Source of the DNA: Blastocladiella emersonii ATCC 22665
Lineage: Eukaryota > Blastocladiomycota > Blastocladiomycetes > Blastocladiales > Blastocladiaceae
Length of the DNA stretch: 64,000 nucleotides
Assembly (NCBI GenBank): GCA_025594325.1
Contig: JANHCV010000002.1
Location: 1,302,001-1,366,000 of the forward strand
Direction of reading: 5' to 3'
The notes under the pieces were generated by a model. The model ran no database searches, had not been told where the DNA came from, and saw only the letters and a program-made list of their open reading frames with translations. Shown piece by piece: positions 11,161-21,843 of the stretch. How positions within the stretch are numbered: position 1 is the stretch's first letter; every line of letters starts with the position of its first letter. The position numbers and the translations under genes are program-made.

Positions 11161-13918
11161 ATGAAGCAATCCGCGAAACCGGCCAAGCGCGCCGCGCCCG
11201 CGCCCGCCGGCGCCAACAAGAAGCAGCGCAAGAACTTCTTTAACGCGCCCGGCAAGAAGGCCGCCAAGGCCGCGGCCGATGCGGCTGAGCCCACCGCCAC
11301 CGCCGAGGAGCCCGTTGCCGAGGCCGAGGCCGCTGCGTCCGACGACACGACCCTCGATCTGAGCGCCATGGACTCGTGGGGGTGGAAGCCCGTCCCGATC
11401 CCCAAGGGCGCGCTGCTCTCGTCGTCGGGGTCCGACGACAGCAGCGGCTTCATGATGCTCGAGGAGCTGTCGGGCGTCGAGCTCGTCACCACCGGCTCCG
11501 ACCGCGAGGGCAAGCTCATCTCCTTCAAGAAGGCCACCCCGGCCGCCGCGGGCGCCGCCGGTAAGAAGTCAAGGAAGGCCAAAAAGGCCGCCGCCGAAGA
11601 GGAGGACATTCTCGCCGCCGCCGCCGCCGCTGCGTCCGTCGCCTCGGACTGCCCCTTCACCGAGGAGGAGATGGCCGCCATGGGCTTCATCCACGTCGAC
11701 ACTATCCTCGACGACGATCACCCCGACGACGTCAAGCGGCTCAAGCGTCAGGCCGCCAACGAGGCTGCGCGGCTCGCTGCGGAGCAGCAGGACGACGAGA
11801 GCGACGACGAGGAGGAAGAGGAGGACGCTAGCGACTTCGACATGGCCGCCGCCGGCGACGATGACGAGTCCGACGTCGAGATCGTCTCGGGCAGCGAGGA
11901 CGGCGAGGGCTGGGGAACCTCGTCCGACGCTGAGGCGGACGCGGCCGACTCGGACGACGACGATGAGGAGGCCGCCGAGCAGGCGCCCGCGACTGACGCC
12001 ATGGACGTGGACTCGGACGCCGAGCCCGAGGAGGAGCACGACGTTTCCGAAGTGTCGCCCGCCACTGCTCCCACCCCCGCTGCAACCCCCGCCGCAACCC
12101 TCGCCGCCCCAGTGCCGCGCCCCGAGCCCGCCGCGCCCGAGTTTGACGCCGACATGGCGTCGGCGTGGACCGCCGCGTCGCCCAAGCTGAGCGCGTGGCT
12201 CGTCAAGGGTCTGTCGGACCTCGGCTTCACGTCGCCGACGGCGATCCAGGCCAAGTCGCTGCCGCTCGCCATCGACCGCACGCGCAACGTGGTCGGTGCC
12301 GCCGAGACCGGTTCCGGTAAGACGCTGGCGTTCGGTCTGCCGATCCTCAACTACATTGCGACGAGCCGCGTCGTGCTGCACCAGCCCGTCGGCCTGATCC
12401 TGTCGCCGACGCGCGAGCTCGCGCTGCAGATCACCGAGCACCTGCGCGCCGTCGCCAAGCCCTTCTCCTTTTCGCACAAGCTCAACCGCGTCAACATCGT
12501 CCCGCTCGTCGGCGGCTTCTCCGAGGAGAAGCAGCGCCGCCTGCTCGCGGCCGACCCGCACATCATCGTCGCGACGCCCGGCCGACTGTGGGACCTGATC
12601 GAGTCGGGCCAGTTCGACGCCGACAAGGTGCAGGCCGTCAAGTTCCTCGTGCTCGACGAGGCCGACAAGATGCTCGAGAAGGGCAAGTTCAAGGAGCTCG
12701 AGAACCTCGTCGGCCTGCTCACCGCCAAGGTCATCACGTCCGAGTGGTCCGCCGACGACACGGCGCTCGCCGGCGGCGCGGGTCTCGCGGGCGACGCCAA
12801 GCAGCCTCAGCAGCCCCAGCGCCAGATGCTCGTCTTCTCGGCGACGCTCCCGACGTCGGGCCCGACGTACACGTTCCGCGGCAAGCCCCTCACGCTCAAG
12901 CTGCTGCTCAGCAAGCTCAAGCTCAAGACGTACGCGACGGTTGACGTGACGGGCGGCGACAAGGGCACGGCGGCGAACCTGATCGAGTCGCGCATCGACA
13001 CGTCGGCCGAGGACAAGGACGCGGTCCTGTACTACCTGCTGTCGCGGTACCCGGGCCGCACGCTCGTCTTCGTCAACGCCATCTCGTCGATCCGGCGCCT
13101 GGTGCCCATCCTCGGCCACCTGCGCATGGCCGTGTACCCGCTGCACGCGCAGATGCAGCAGCGGCAGCGCGTCAAGAACCTCGAGCGGTTCGCCGCGTCG
13201 GACAACGGGATCCTGATCGCGTCGGACGTGGCGAGTCGCGGACTCGACATCAAGAACATCGACCACGTCATCCACTACCAGGTCCCGCAGACGACCGACC
13301 TGTACGTGCACCGCAGTGGGCGCACGGCGCGCGCCAACGCCGAGGGCCTGAGTATCGTGCTCGTGACGCCCAAGGAGCTCCCCGCGTACCGCAAGATCTG
13401 CACCCAGCTCGACAAGTCGGCGATCCCCGAGTTCCCCGTCGAGGTCCAGTTCCTCGCCGCGTTCCGCAAGCGGTTCAACCTCGCCAAGCAGCTCGACCTC
13501 CTCGGCCACGCCAAGCAGAAGGAGGCCCACGCCAAGTCGTGGGAGCGCAAGATGGCCGAGGCGCTCGAGGTCGATCTGTCCGAAGAGTACGTTTCTCTGT
13601 CTCACATCGCTCCCGGGGATCACACTCACACGTTGTCTCGACTGTAGCGAGGTCGACTCGGACGAAGAACGCCGCGCGACGGACCGCACGCAGTCCGAGG
13701 CGATGCGGCTGCGGTCGCAGCTCGACGCGCTGCTCGAGCGCGCGATCCTGCCGCGCGGCACCAAGCGCCGGTACATCAACGCCGGGCTCGCCGAGGCGCT
13801 CAACACGTCCGCCAACAAGGCCATGCCGACGGTCGCGCAGTCGGCGCTCCAGGAGCTGCGCGTCCTGCGCAAGCAGAAGCGCACCGACCAGAAGAAGGTC
13901 AAGAAGGGCGTCGCGTAA
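11161..13918 (+). CDS. MAK5: DEAD-box RNA helicase, Mak5/DDX24 type (60S ribosome biogenesis)
   Basis: Exons 11161-13586 and 13648-13918 (61-bp intron) give 898 aa. A Lys/Ala-rich start and a long acidic stretch (about residues 200-310) precede the helicase core. Visible motifs are Q motif TSPTAIQAKSLP, Walker A AETGSGKT (381-388), PTRELALQ, TPGRLWDL, DEAD (499-502), SAT (560-562), ASDVASRGLDI and HRSGRTAR (717-724). A large insertion between DEAD and SAT, with KLLLSKLKLKTY and IESRIDTSAEDKDAVLYYLL after SAT, is characteristic of Mak5/DDX24. These act in the nucleolus on pre-60S particles. Intact ATPase motifs argue for activity. It converges on the KHDC4-like gene with 76 bp between stops. 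Confidence 0.9.
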
Positions 13919-13994
13919 CGAGTCGCGGGAAGTGATGAGACGAGGTCTTTACATACATAGGTTTCTTATTATTATTCGAGCGCGTTGGAGCAAG

Positions 13995-15908
13995 CTACTC
14001 GGCCGGGTGCTGGGCTGCCGCGGCGGCGGCGGCGGAGGCGGCCGCCATGTACTGCGCGTACCACGCCGCGTACTCGGGCGAGTTGTACTGCTCCTCGGTC
14101 AGGCTGCCGGAGCTCATGTCGAAGGGCGGCGGCGGGAGCTCGGGCGCGGCAGCGCTGGGCTGCTCCGTTGCTGCTGTTGCTGGTTCCGCGGCGGCAGCGG
14201 GCTCGGCCTCCTTGGCGGCGGCCGACGGCTCTGCGGCGGCCTCGGAAGCGCTTGGTGGCTCCTCTGCGGCCTTCTCCTCGCCCGTCGAGGCGGCGGCGCC
14301 GGCACCCGTCTGCTGCTGCTGCGGCAGTGGTGGCATCGGCTGGCCCGTGGACGCGAGCTGCCAGTAGTAGGCGTAGTACTGCTGGTAGTACTGCTGGTAC
14401 TTGGCGTAGTCGTCCTGGTTCTTGACGACGTCGGCCGACGGCTCGGGCGCCGCGGGGACAGCCGAGGCCGCCGCCGCCGCAGCAGCAGCAGCAGCAGCCG
14501 CCGCGGCGGCCGCGGCGTAGTCGACGGGCGCCGCCATGGGCGCAGCGACGCCGTACGCGGCAGCGTAGTCGGCGGCGGGCGGGTACTGCGCGTGCTGCTG
14601 CGCGTAGGGGTCCATTGGCGCGGCGGCAGCCGCGGGCATGGGCCGGTCGCGGTCGCGGCTGTAGCTGCTGCCCGTGTCGTAAAAGGAGCCGTTACGGTCG
14701 TCGTCGCGGAACCCGCCGCCGCTGGGCCCGCCGCGGTCGTAAAAGTCACGGTCACGGTCACGGTCACGGTCACGGTCGCGGTCGTACCCGCCGCCGCCGC
14801 GGCCGCCAAACCGGCTGCCGCGCTCGGCCTTCCAAACCTCGTAGTCGGCCTTGATCTGGTTGAGCAGGTCGGCGAGCAGGCTGCGCGCGGCGTTCATGGA
14901 CTCCTCGCCCTGGGTGGACGAGATGAAGACGTGGAGGGGCTCGTCGGCCTCGCGGCCCGTGGCGGTCTCGGTGTAGCCGGACCCGAGGCCGCGCAGCTGG
15001 ACGCGGGCGTTGGACGCGGTCTGGATGTGCTTGACGTAGGCGCCGCGCGGGCCGACGATCTTGGCGCGGATGTGGAAGTCGCGGTCGGGCTCCCAGTCGA
15101 TGGTCACCTTGCCGGTGAGCACGTTGCTCATGGTGCGCGCGGACCCGTAGCCGTACGTGGACCCGCCGGGGCCGCCGGGACCACCGGGCCCGCCCTCGCC
15201 GCGATCGGGCCGGTCGGGTCGCGGCGCGAAGGTGGCGCGCTCCGAGAGCGCCGGGTCGGGCGGGCGGTCCATGAGCTCGCGGATCTTGTTGGCGGCGGCG
15301 TCGAGCACGTCCTTCTTGGTCGCCGACAGGTGCAGGTGCAGCGGCGGGTCCATGGCGGTGGCCTTGGACCGGTCGGGGAAGTACTTTCCGCGGGTGGTGA
15401 TCTCGCACCCGGTCTCGCGCTTGATCTCCTGCTGCGTCTGGCTCTTGGTCAGCATGTACCGGTTGCGGCAGTCGTTGATGTCGATGTCCTCGGTGAAGTT
15501 CTCAAAGTGCTGCGGGTGCACGGGCAGGTCAGGCTCGTCGCTGCGGTGGTGGTGGTTACTGGCGAGACTGCTGCTGGTGAAGCTCCCGCCCGCGGCCGCG
15601 GCCGCCGCGAGCTCCTGCGCCTTGAGCAGCGCGGCGCGCTTGGCCTCCTCGATGGCGCGCGCGCGGTCCGCGTCCGACAGCGCCGACAGCGACGACGTCG
15701 AGCCGTTGCCCGACGGCGCAGGGTGGTGGTGGTGGTCCCCCGCGGCGGCGGCGCGCGACGCGGGCGGCGTCACGACCGGCGCCGGGTCGGCGGCCTGGTC
15801 CCAGCGGCGGCGGCGCGTCGGCTCCCTATACGCAGTCGTGACACGTCAGTTTCGAGTGGGGCGGGGAACAGTGGCAGAGCGAACGCACCGTGTCGGTTCG
15901 CCAGACAT
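13995..15908 (-). CDS. KHDC4: KH-domain splicing/RNA-binding protein, KHDC4 (BLOM7)-like
   Basis: A tiny first exon (15908-15889, MSGEPT plus two bases of an Arg codon) joins 15825-13995 for 616 aa. Residues ~130-230 contain IDINDCRNRYMLTKSQTQQEIKRE-type and TTRGKYFPDRSKATAMDPPL-type signatures, the atypical first KH region of KHDC4. A second KH-like region follows (TGKVTIDWEPDRDFHIRAKIVGP). The rest is Ala-, Gln- and Tyr-rich with an alternating Arg-Asp tract encoded by a GGTCAC-type hexamer array near 14745-14785. KHDC4 associates with the spliceosome in animals; RS/RD-like repeats fit that role. RRRRWDQ at the N-terminus also matches the family. It is divergent from ELP3 (315 bp). Confidence 0.8.
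14745..14787. repeat. Hexamer tandem array encoding Arg-Asp repeats
   Basis: About seven near-perfect copies of CGGTCA/GGTCAC lie inside the KHDC4-like coding sequence and translate on the minus strand as alternating Arg-Asp. This is a coding microsatellite and could vary in length between strains without breaking the frame. Confidence 0.75.
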
Positions 15909-16223
15909 GGTGGTGGTGACGGCGGCGGTTTCCGGCTCGATGCGTGGGGTCGATGCGTGGGGTGCAGCGCGCCGGACGGTTGCAGCGAGTCCGTGAAGGT
16001 GTTTTGCGTGCTTGGTCGGTGGCAGCGAGGGAGAGGAGGGGACCGCGACGGCGACGACGGCAGCGCGACAAGTCTCGAAGCGTCACGCCGCGTCACACGG
16101 CGCGTCTCCACTTCCCTTCTCGCTCGCGCCGATCACTTGTTCTCTCCCTTGAGCTCAAGGAACCCCACCTTGTATGGATCTTAACTAGCGCATAGTCGCA
16201 GCACGCATCAACATCACGAAGAA

Positions 16224-17998
16224 ATGGGGCCCCAACTCGTCCAGGGTGCGCTCTCCGCCCTCGAGCGCCCATCAGCGACCACCATCGCTTACCCGACCCA
16301 CCGCTAGTCGCCCCGGGCGTCGAGCAGCAGTCCGAGGCCGAGCGCATGGTGCTGTGCTGCGCGGGGATCGTGCGCGACCTCGTCGACTCGGTGCTGGCCA
16401 AGAACGCGGACGTGAACCTGAACGGGCTGCGGTCCAAGTGGTCCAAGCGGTACAAGCTGGCGGGCCAGCCGCGCCTCGTCGACATCATTGCGGCGATCCC
16501 GCACGAGCACCGCGCCGCGCTGGTCCCGCGCCTGCGCGCCAAACCCGTGCGCACCGCCTCGGGCGTCGCCGTCGTCGCCGTCATGTGCAAGCCGCACCGG
16601 TGCCCGCACATTGCCATGACGGGCAACATCTGCGTCTACTGCCCCGGCGGGCCCGACTCGGACTTTGAGTACTCGACGCAGTCGTACACCGGGTACGAGC
16701 CAACCTCGATGCGCGCGATCCGTGCCCGGTACAACCCGTTCGAGCAGTCGCGCGGCCGCATCCTGCAGCTGCAGTCGCTCGGCCACTCGTGCGACAAGGT
16801 CGAGTACATTGTCATGGGCGGCACCTTCATGGCGCTCCCCGAAGAGTACCGCCACTGGTTCATTGCGCGCCTGCACGACGCGCTGTCGGGCCACGAGTCG
16901 GGCGGGGACGTGGACGAGGCCGTGCGCATGTCGGAGCAGAGCCCCGTCAAGTGCGTTGGCATCACGATCGAGACGCGGCCCGACTACTGCCTCAAACCGC
17001 ACATCTCGCAGATGCTGCGGTACGGGTGCACGCGGCTCGAGATCGGCGTGCAGAGCGTGTACGAGGACGTGGCGCGCGACACGAACCGCGGCCACACGGT
17101 CAAGGCCGTGTGCGAGTCGTTCCACCTCGGCAAGGACGCCGGGTACAAGATCGTCGCGCACATGATGCCGGACCTGCCGAATGTGGGAATGGAGCGCGAC
17201 CTCGAGCAGTTCAAGGAGTACTTTGAGAACCCGGCGTTCCGGTCCGACGGGCTCAAGATCTACCCGACGCTCGTGATCCGCGGCACGGGCCTGTACGAGC
17301 TGTGGCGCACCGGCCGGTACCGCAACTACACGCCCAACGAGCTCGTCGACCTGGTCGCGCGCATCATGGCGCTGGTCCCGCCGTGGACCCGCGTGTACCG
17401 CGTGCAGCGCGACATCCCGATGCCGCTCGTCACGTCGGGCGTCGAGCACGGCAACTTGCGCGAGCTCGCCCTCGCGCGCATGCGCGACCTCGGCGTGACC
17501 TCGCGCGACGTGCGCACGCGCGAGGTCGGGATCCAGGAGGTGCACCACCGCGTGTCGCCGACCGACGTCGAGCTCGTGCGCCGCGACTACGCGGCCAACG
17601 GCGGCTGGGAGACGTTCCTGGCGTACGAGGACCCGGCTCAGGACATTTTGATTGGCCTGCTGCGCCTGCGCAAGTGCTCCGAGGACGGGACCTTCCGCCC
17701 CGAGCTGCGCGTCGACGGTGTGCCGCAGTCGGTCGTGCGCGAGTTGCACGTCTACGGGTCCGTCGTGCCCGTCCACTCGCGCGACCCGACTCGGTTCCAG
17801 CACCAGGGGTTCGGCACGCTCCTCATGGAGGAGGCCGAGCGCATCGCCCGCGACGAGCACGGCAGCTGCAAGCTCTCGGTCATCTCGGGCGTCGGCACCC
17901 GCGACTACTACCGCAAGCTCGGCTACGAGACGGACGGGCCGTACATGTCCAAGTGGCTCGATCGCGAGCCCGGCGATGACGGATGGGGCCGCTTCTAG
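16224..17998 (+). CDS. ELP3: Elongator catalytic subunit Elp3 (radical SAM plus acetyltransferase)
   Basis: Exon 1 (16224-16245) and exon 2 (16308-17998) flank a 62-bp intron, giving 570 aa. The radical SAM centre has the Elp3 cluster C106-x9-C116-x2-C119 ([14 protein letters not shown]). [21 protein letters not shown]-type and YNPFEQ motifs follow. The C-terminal third is a GNAT acetyltransferase domain ending in [16 protein letters not shown] and [15 protein letters not shown]. Elp3 modifies wobble uridines of tRNAs (cm5U/mcm5U formation) as part of the cytoplasmic Elongator complex. Conservation is very high throughout and length is normal. Confidence 0.96.
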
Positions 17999-19084
17999 GT
18001 CCGCTCGAGTAATAGACGTTTAGTTCCCCACAGTTCTCTCCTGACTCGGCCACAACTCGACCCGCCGCTGCAGATCACACCGGCGCGCTGATGCCGTCAC
18101 TGTCCGTCGCGATCCTGTCGCCACTGCTGGACCAGGATGTTGGATGAACTCGTCGAGCAGCGCGCTGCCCTCGCTTCAGTTTCTGCACTTGCATGATGGA
18201 TGGTGCTCCGCCGAGGATTAACTAGCGTCGTACGTAGACGGCGCGGATGCACACGCTCGAAAGGAAGGCGAGGCGAGCAGCGAACAGCGAGACCGCGAGA
18301 GGCGCGAGAGACGCGAGAAACGCGAGAAACGCGCGGTCACATGATATCGCAACGCGTCTCGCATCGCACACGAGGCGGCGCCCCGGCCTCAGGCCGGCAG
18401 GTCGCTGGATCACACTTCAGAACGTGCACATGGTGAGCCAGTTGATCGGCCAGATGATGACGGCGGCTTACGCGATGCCCCTCGCGGTCACGTAAGACGC
18501 TTATTTGAGCGGCGCGACGATCACCGATCCCGGACAACTGCGCCATCTTCAGCACGCGATGCGACGACGAGCTGCACCCTCATTGACAGCCGCGGACAAG
18601 TTAGACGAAGGTGAAGCGCCTCCCCCGCGAGCCCAGCGACCTCGACGGCTGGGGTCACATCGCTCGTGGCCGAGGACGGACCACACGCCGTCCGCCAGCC
18701 GTCCCTTCCGCTCTCCTCTCCCCGGCCAGCCACGTCTTGGCCGACCGCGTGTCCGGGGCCTGCCACGGCGACGAGGCGCCGTTATCGCTGCTAACGCGGC
18801 GCCACGCCAGGCAGAGGCGCTCGATCGCAGGCGCGGTATGACGCATCGAGGGACGCCGGACCGGAAAAGTGGGCGACGCGCCGCGCTCTTCCGCCCCGCC
18901 CGCGTAACCGCGCTCCCGCTCCCAAACACGCCAGCGAATGAAATAAAATATCGGGCACTCGGTGCAACACCCCGTCTCCCTCAAGTACTCTGCGGATCCG
19001 GAAGGGACGGCGCTCTCCACTTGTCCGACTGCCGACGTCAGCTTCTCCGCTCCTTCACCGTGTCTCCCAACGCATCAACCGACC
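17999..19084. other. Intergenic region upstream of the Zn2Cys6 gene
   Basis: This 1.1-kb stretch has no supportable gene. It contains a short tandem array of a GAGA/AAACGCGA-type unit near 18290-18335, one copy of ACGCGTCTC at 18352-18360, and an A/T-rich TATA-like block (AAATAAAATA, 18941-18950) about 135 bp before the Zn2Cys6 ATG that probably marks its promoter. Confidence 0.5.
18941..18950 (+). promoter_or_regulatory. TATA-like element of the Zn2Cys6 gene
   Basis: AAATAAAATA is the only A/T block in a very GC-rich promoter and lies about 135 bp upstream of the ATG at 19085. Confidence 0.4.
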
Positions 19085-21720
19085 ATGCCGAAACAACAAC
19101 AAGCTCAGTCCGACGCTGCGGACCACGTCAAGCGGCCCCGCATCTTCCAGGTACGTGGGTTCCCCCGCCCGACTGCGCCACCATCCTGCCTTGTTGCTCA
19201 CACCCTCATGTTCCCCTCCTGCAGGCCTGCGACGAGTGCCGCCGCCGCAAGTCCAAGTGCGACGGGCAGCTGCCGTGCAAGCACTGCAGCGCCAACGCGC
19301 GGCAGTGCCAGTACGCGACCAACTCGAAGCGCAAGTCGCGCAACGCGCCCAAGTCGAGCGAGTCGCTCGCCCGCTGCGCCGACCCGAACGCGCTGCTGCT
19401 CAACGGCAACGGGTCCGCCGACGCCTCGGCCGCCGAGGGCTCGTCGCGGTCCAGCCCCTTCTCGGGCACCGAGTCGAGCCCCGACCCGGCACCATCCTCC
19501 TCGTCATCCTCGACGGCCGTCGTCCCCACCACGTTCCAGGTCCGCGCCTCACCGCCCGCGTCGTCGGGCCGCGCCGACATTGACCAGCACGACATTGACG
19601 AGCTGAGCGACAACCTGCTGTTCATTGTGCAGCTGGACGGCGACGGGCGCGCCAAGTCGTTCGCCAACCTTGGTCCCAGCAACGGCATCTCGACGCTGCG
19701 CGCGTGGTCGCAGACGCTGAGCGAGGGCGCCATCCACCACATCCACAACGCGCCGTCGGCGACGCGCGAGGCGCGCCGCGAGCTCAAGCTGTTCCCGCCG
19801 CGCCCGCTCGTCGACATGCTGCTCGGCGTGTACTTTGACTCGATGCACCGGTGGGTGCCGATCGTGGACCGCGCCGCGGTCGACGCCGAGCTCGCCTCGC
19901 CCACGCCCAACTACCTCTACCTGTACTCGATCCTCGCCATCGGCGCGCTGCACCACGAGGTCACCAACGGGCTGACCGTCACCAACACGCCCGTGCTGCT
20001 GTCGTGGGTGTTTGCCGAGCGCGCCAAGACGCGCCTGATGCCGATCGGGTCGGCGAACCTTCTGTCGATCGAGTCGCTCCAGGGTATGGCGCTGCTCGCC
20101 TACTACTCGATGAACCTGCACGGCAACGCGAGCTGGAGCATCCTCGGCATCGCGGCGCGTGGGGCGATAGATATGGGCCTAAATCATAATCCAACGGCCA
20201 ACCATTTCTTGCGCGGACGCGTCTGCGTACCGACGTGGGCGCTGACCATGGCCGCCATCTACTCGCTCGACCGGTTCGAGGCCCTCGTCAAGGGCCGCCC
20301 GATCATGCTGCAGGACACCGACTGCTGCTTCGTCACGGGCAACGAGTTCCTGCGCACGCGTGAGAACGAGGCGCGGTACGACGCGTCGCGGCTGCTCGAG
20401 CCCGACCACTACTTCGTGTGGTCGCTGCGCCTCGCCGAGATCACGGGCAAGGTGTCGACCACGCTCAACTCGATCGCGCACCGCCGCGACCTGCCCTTCT
20501 CGCTGCCCTTCCTCCACGGCCTGCTGACGGCGTTCCGCGCGCAGCTGCCCGCGCGGCTGCAGTTCAACCCGGCCGAGCCCGACCCCGTCACGCGCATCCA
20601 GGCCGCGACCATCAACCTGCGGTACTACGGGCTCGTCGTCTCGCTGTACCGGCCGCTGCTCTCGGGCCGGGCGGCGACGCTCATCGACTCGCCGCTAAAG
20701 CAGCAGTACCTGTCGCTGCTCGAGGGCACCTTCTGCGCCATGATCACCATCCTCGAGTCCACGCGCGCCGACCTGACGCACTACAGCAACATGCTGATGC
20801 ACGAGCTCATCGTGATCCTGTCGGTCGCCGTGGTCCTCGTCACGCACGACCACAGCGCCGGGCGGTCCACGAGCCGCTCAGTCATCGAGTACCTCGACCG
20901 GCTGTACGCGTTCGTCGCGCAGGCGAGCGCCGTGTGGCCGTTCATGACGCGGCCCGCGCGCATCGTACTCGACATCCGCGCGTCTATCCAGCAGGAGGCC
21001 CTCGACACGTCGGCGCTCGACGAGCAGCTCAACCTGTCGGCGGTCCGGTACAACGGCCAGATCGAGGCCGTCACGGACCTGTTCGAGTCGCCGCCCGACG
21101 CGCAGCAGCTCGCCGTCGCCCGCCTGTCGACGTGGTACCTCGACATGCGCCGCGCCTCGCTGCACGCGGCCACCGCCGCGCCGTCCGCTGCCAGCGCCGC
21201 CGCCGCCATGGCCGCGATGCGCCCCGGCGTCGTCCCCGCCCGCGTCCCGCTGTCCGTCGGCCAGCCCGGCACCACCAACGGACCCATGTTCAACTGCCAC
21301 GCACCGCCGTCGCCGCCGCTCGAGCGCCAGCGGCACAACGACCCGCTGCCGCCCGGCCCGCTCACGTTCGGCCAGCCGGCGCCGGCCGCCGCGACGGTTC
21401 TCCCCGGTCTCGCGGCGCCGATCCCCGGCGGGTTCACGGCGCCGTTCGTGTCGCTGCCGTCGATCCCGGACGTGCTGACGGCGAGCGATCTCGCGTCGAT
21501 TCTCGGTACCAGCACGAGCACGAGCACGAGCACTCCTGGCGGCGGCGGGTGGTCCGAGGCGACGAGCGCGGCTGCGTCGCCGGTCCCGTTCGGGCTGGGT
21601 CTCGACACGATGCTCCTGGGCGAGACGACCACGGGTGCGACGCCCGTGCCGCAGCTCGACTTTGACGCGTTCCTCGCGAGTATCGAGTCGGGCAACGTGT
21701 ACATGCCGCAAGGGACGTGA
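19085..21720 (+). CDS. Zn2Cys6 fungal-specific transcription factor
   Basis: Exon 1 (19085-19150) encodes MPKQQQAQ...RIFQ. After a 74-bp intron (GTACGT...TGCAG), exon 2 (19225-21720) completes an 853-aa protein. The zinc cluster lies right after the splice, C24 onward, with spacing C-x2-C-x6-C-x5-C-x2-C-x6-C and the basic RRRKSKCD stretch. Residues ~270-620 match the fungal_trans middle homology region (LLGVYFDSMHRWVPIVDR, ARGAIDMGLNHNP, YSLDRFEALVKGRP). The C-terminus is Ala/Pro-rich with an alternating Ser-Thr run, possibly an activation domain. It should bind CGG-type DNA repeats as a nuclear regulator; its targets are unknown. A locally AT-rich codon patch near 20165-20205 is still in frame. 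Confidence 0.92.
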
Positions 21721-21843
21721 GCGAGCGAGCGAGCGTGTTTAATATAACGGAGAAAGTAGTTTTAAACGAATGAATATGGAGAGCACGAAGATGAGCGTGC
21801 GCGAGCAAATGTAAGGTAAGGGAACAATCACAACTAGCACAAC

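Noticed and set aside
14745-14787. Hexamer array as a CRISPR-like or telomeric repeat
   Set aside because: It lies in frame within the KH protein and encodes Arg-Asp; there are no spacers and the setting is internal.
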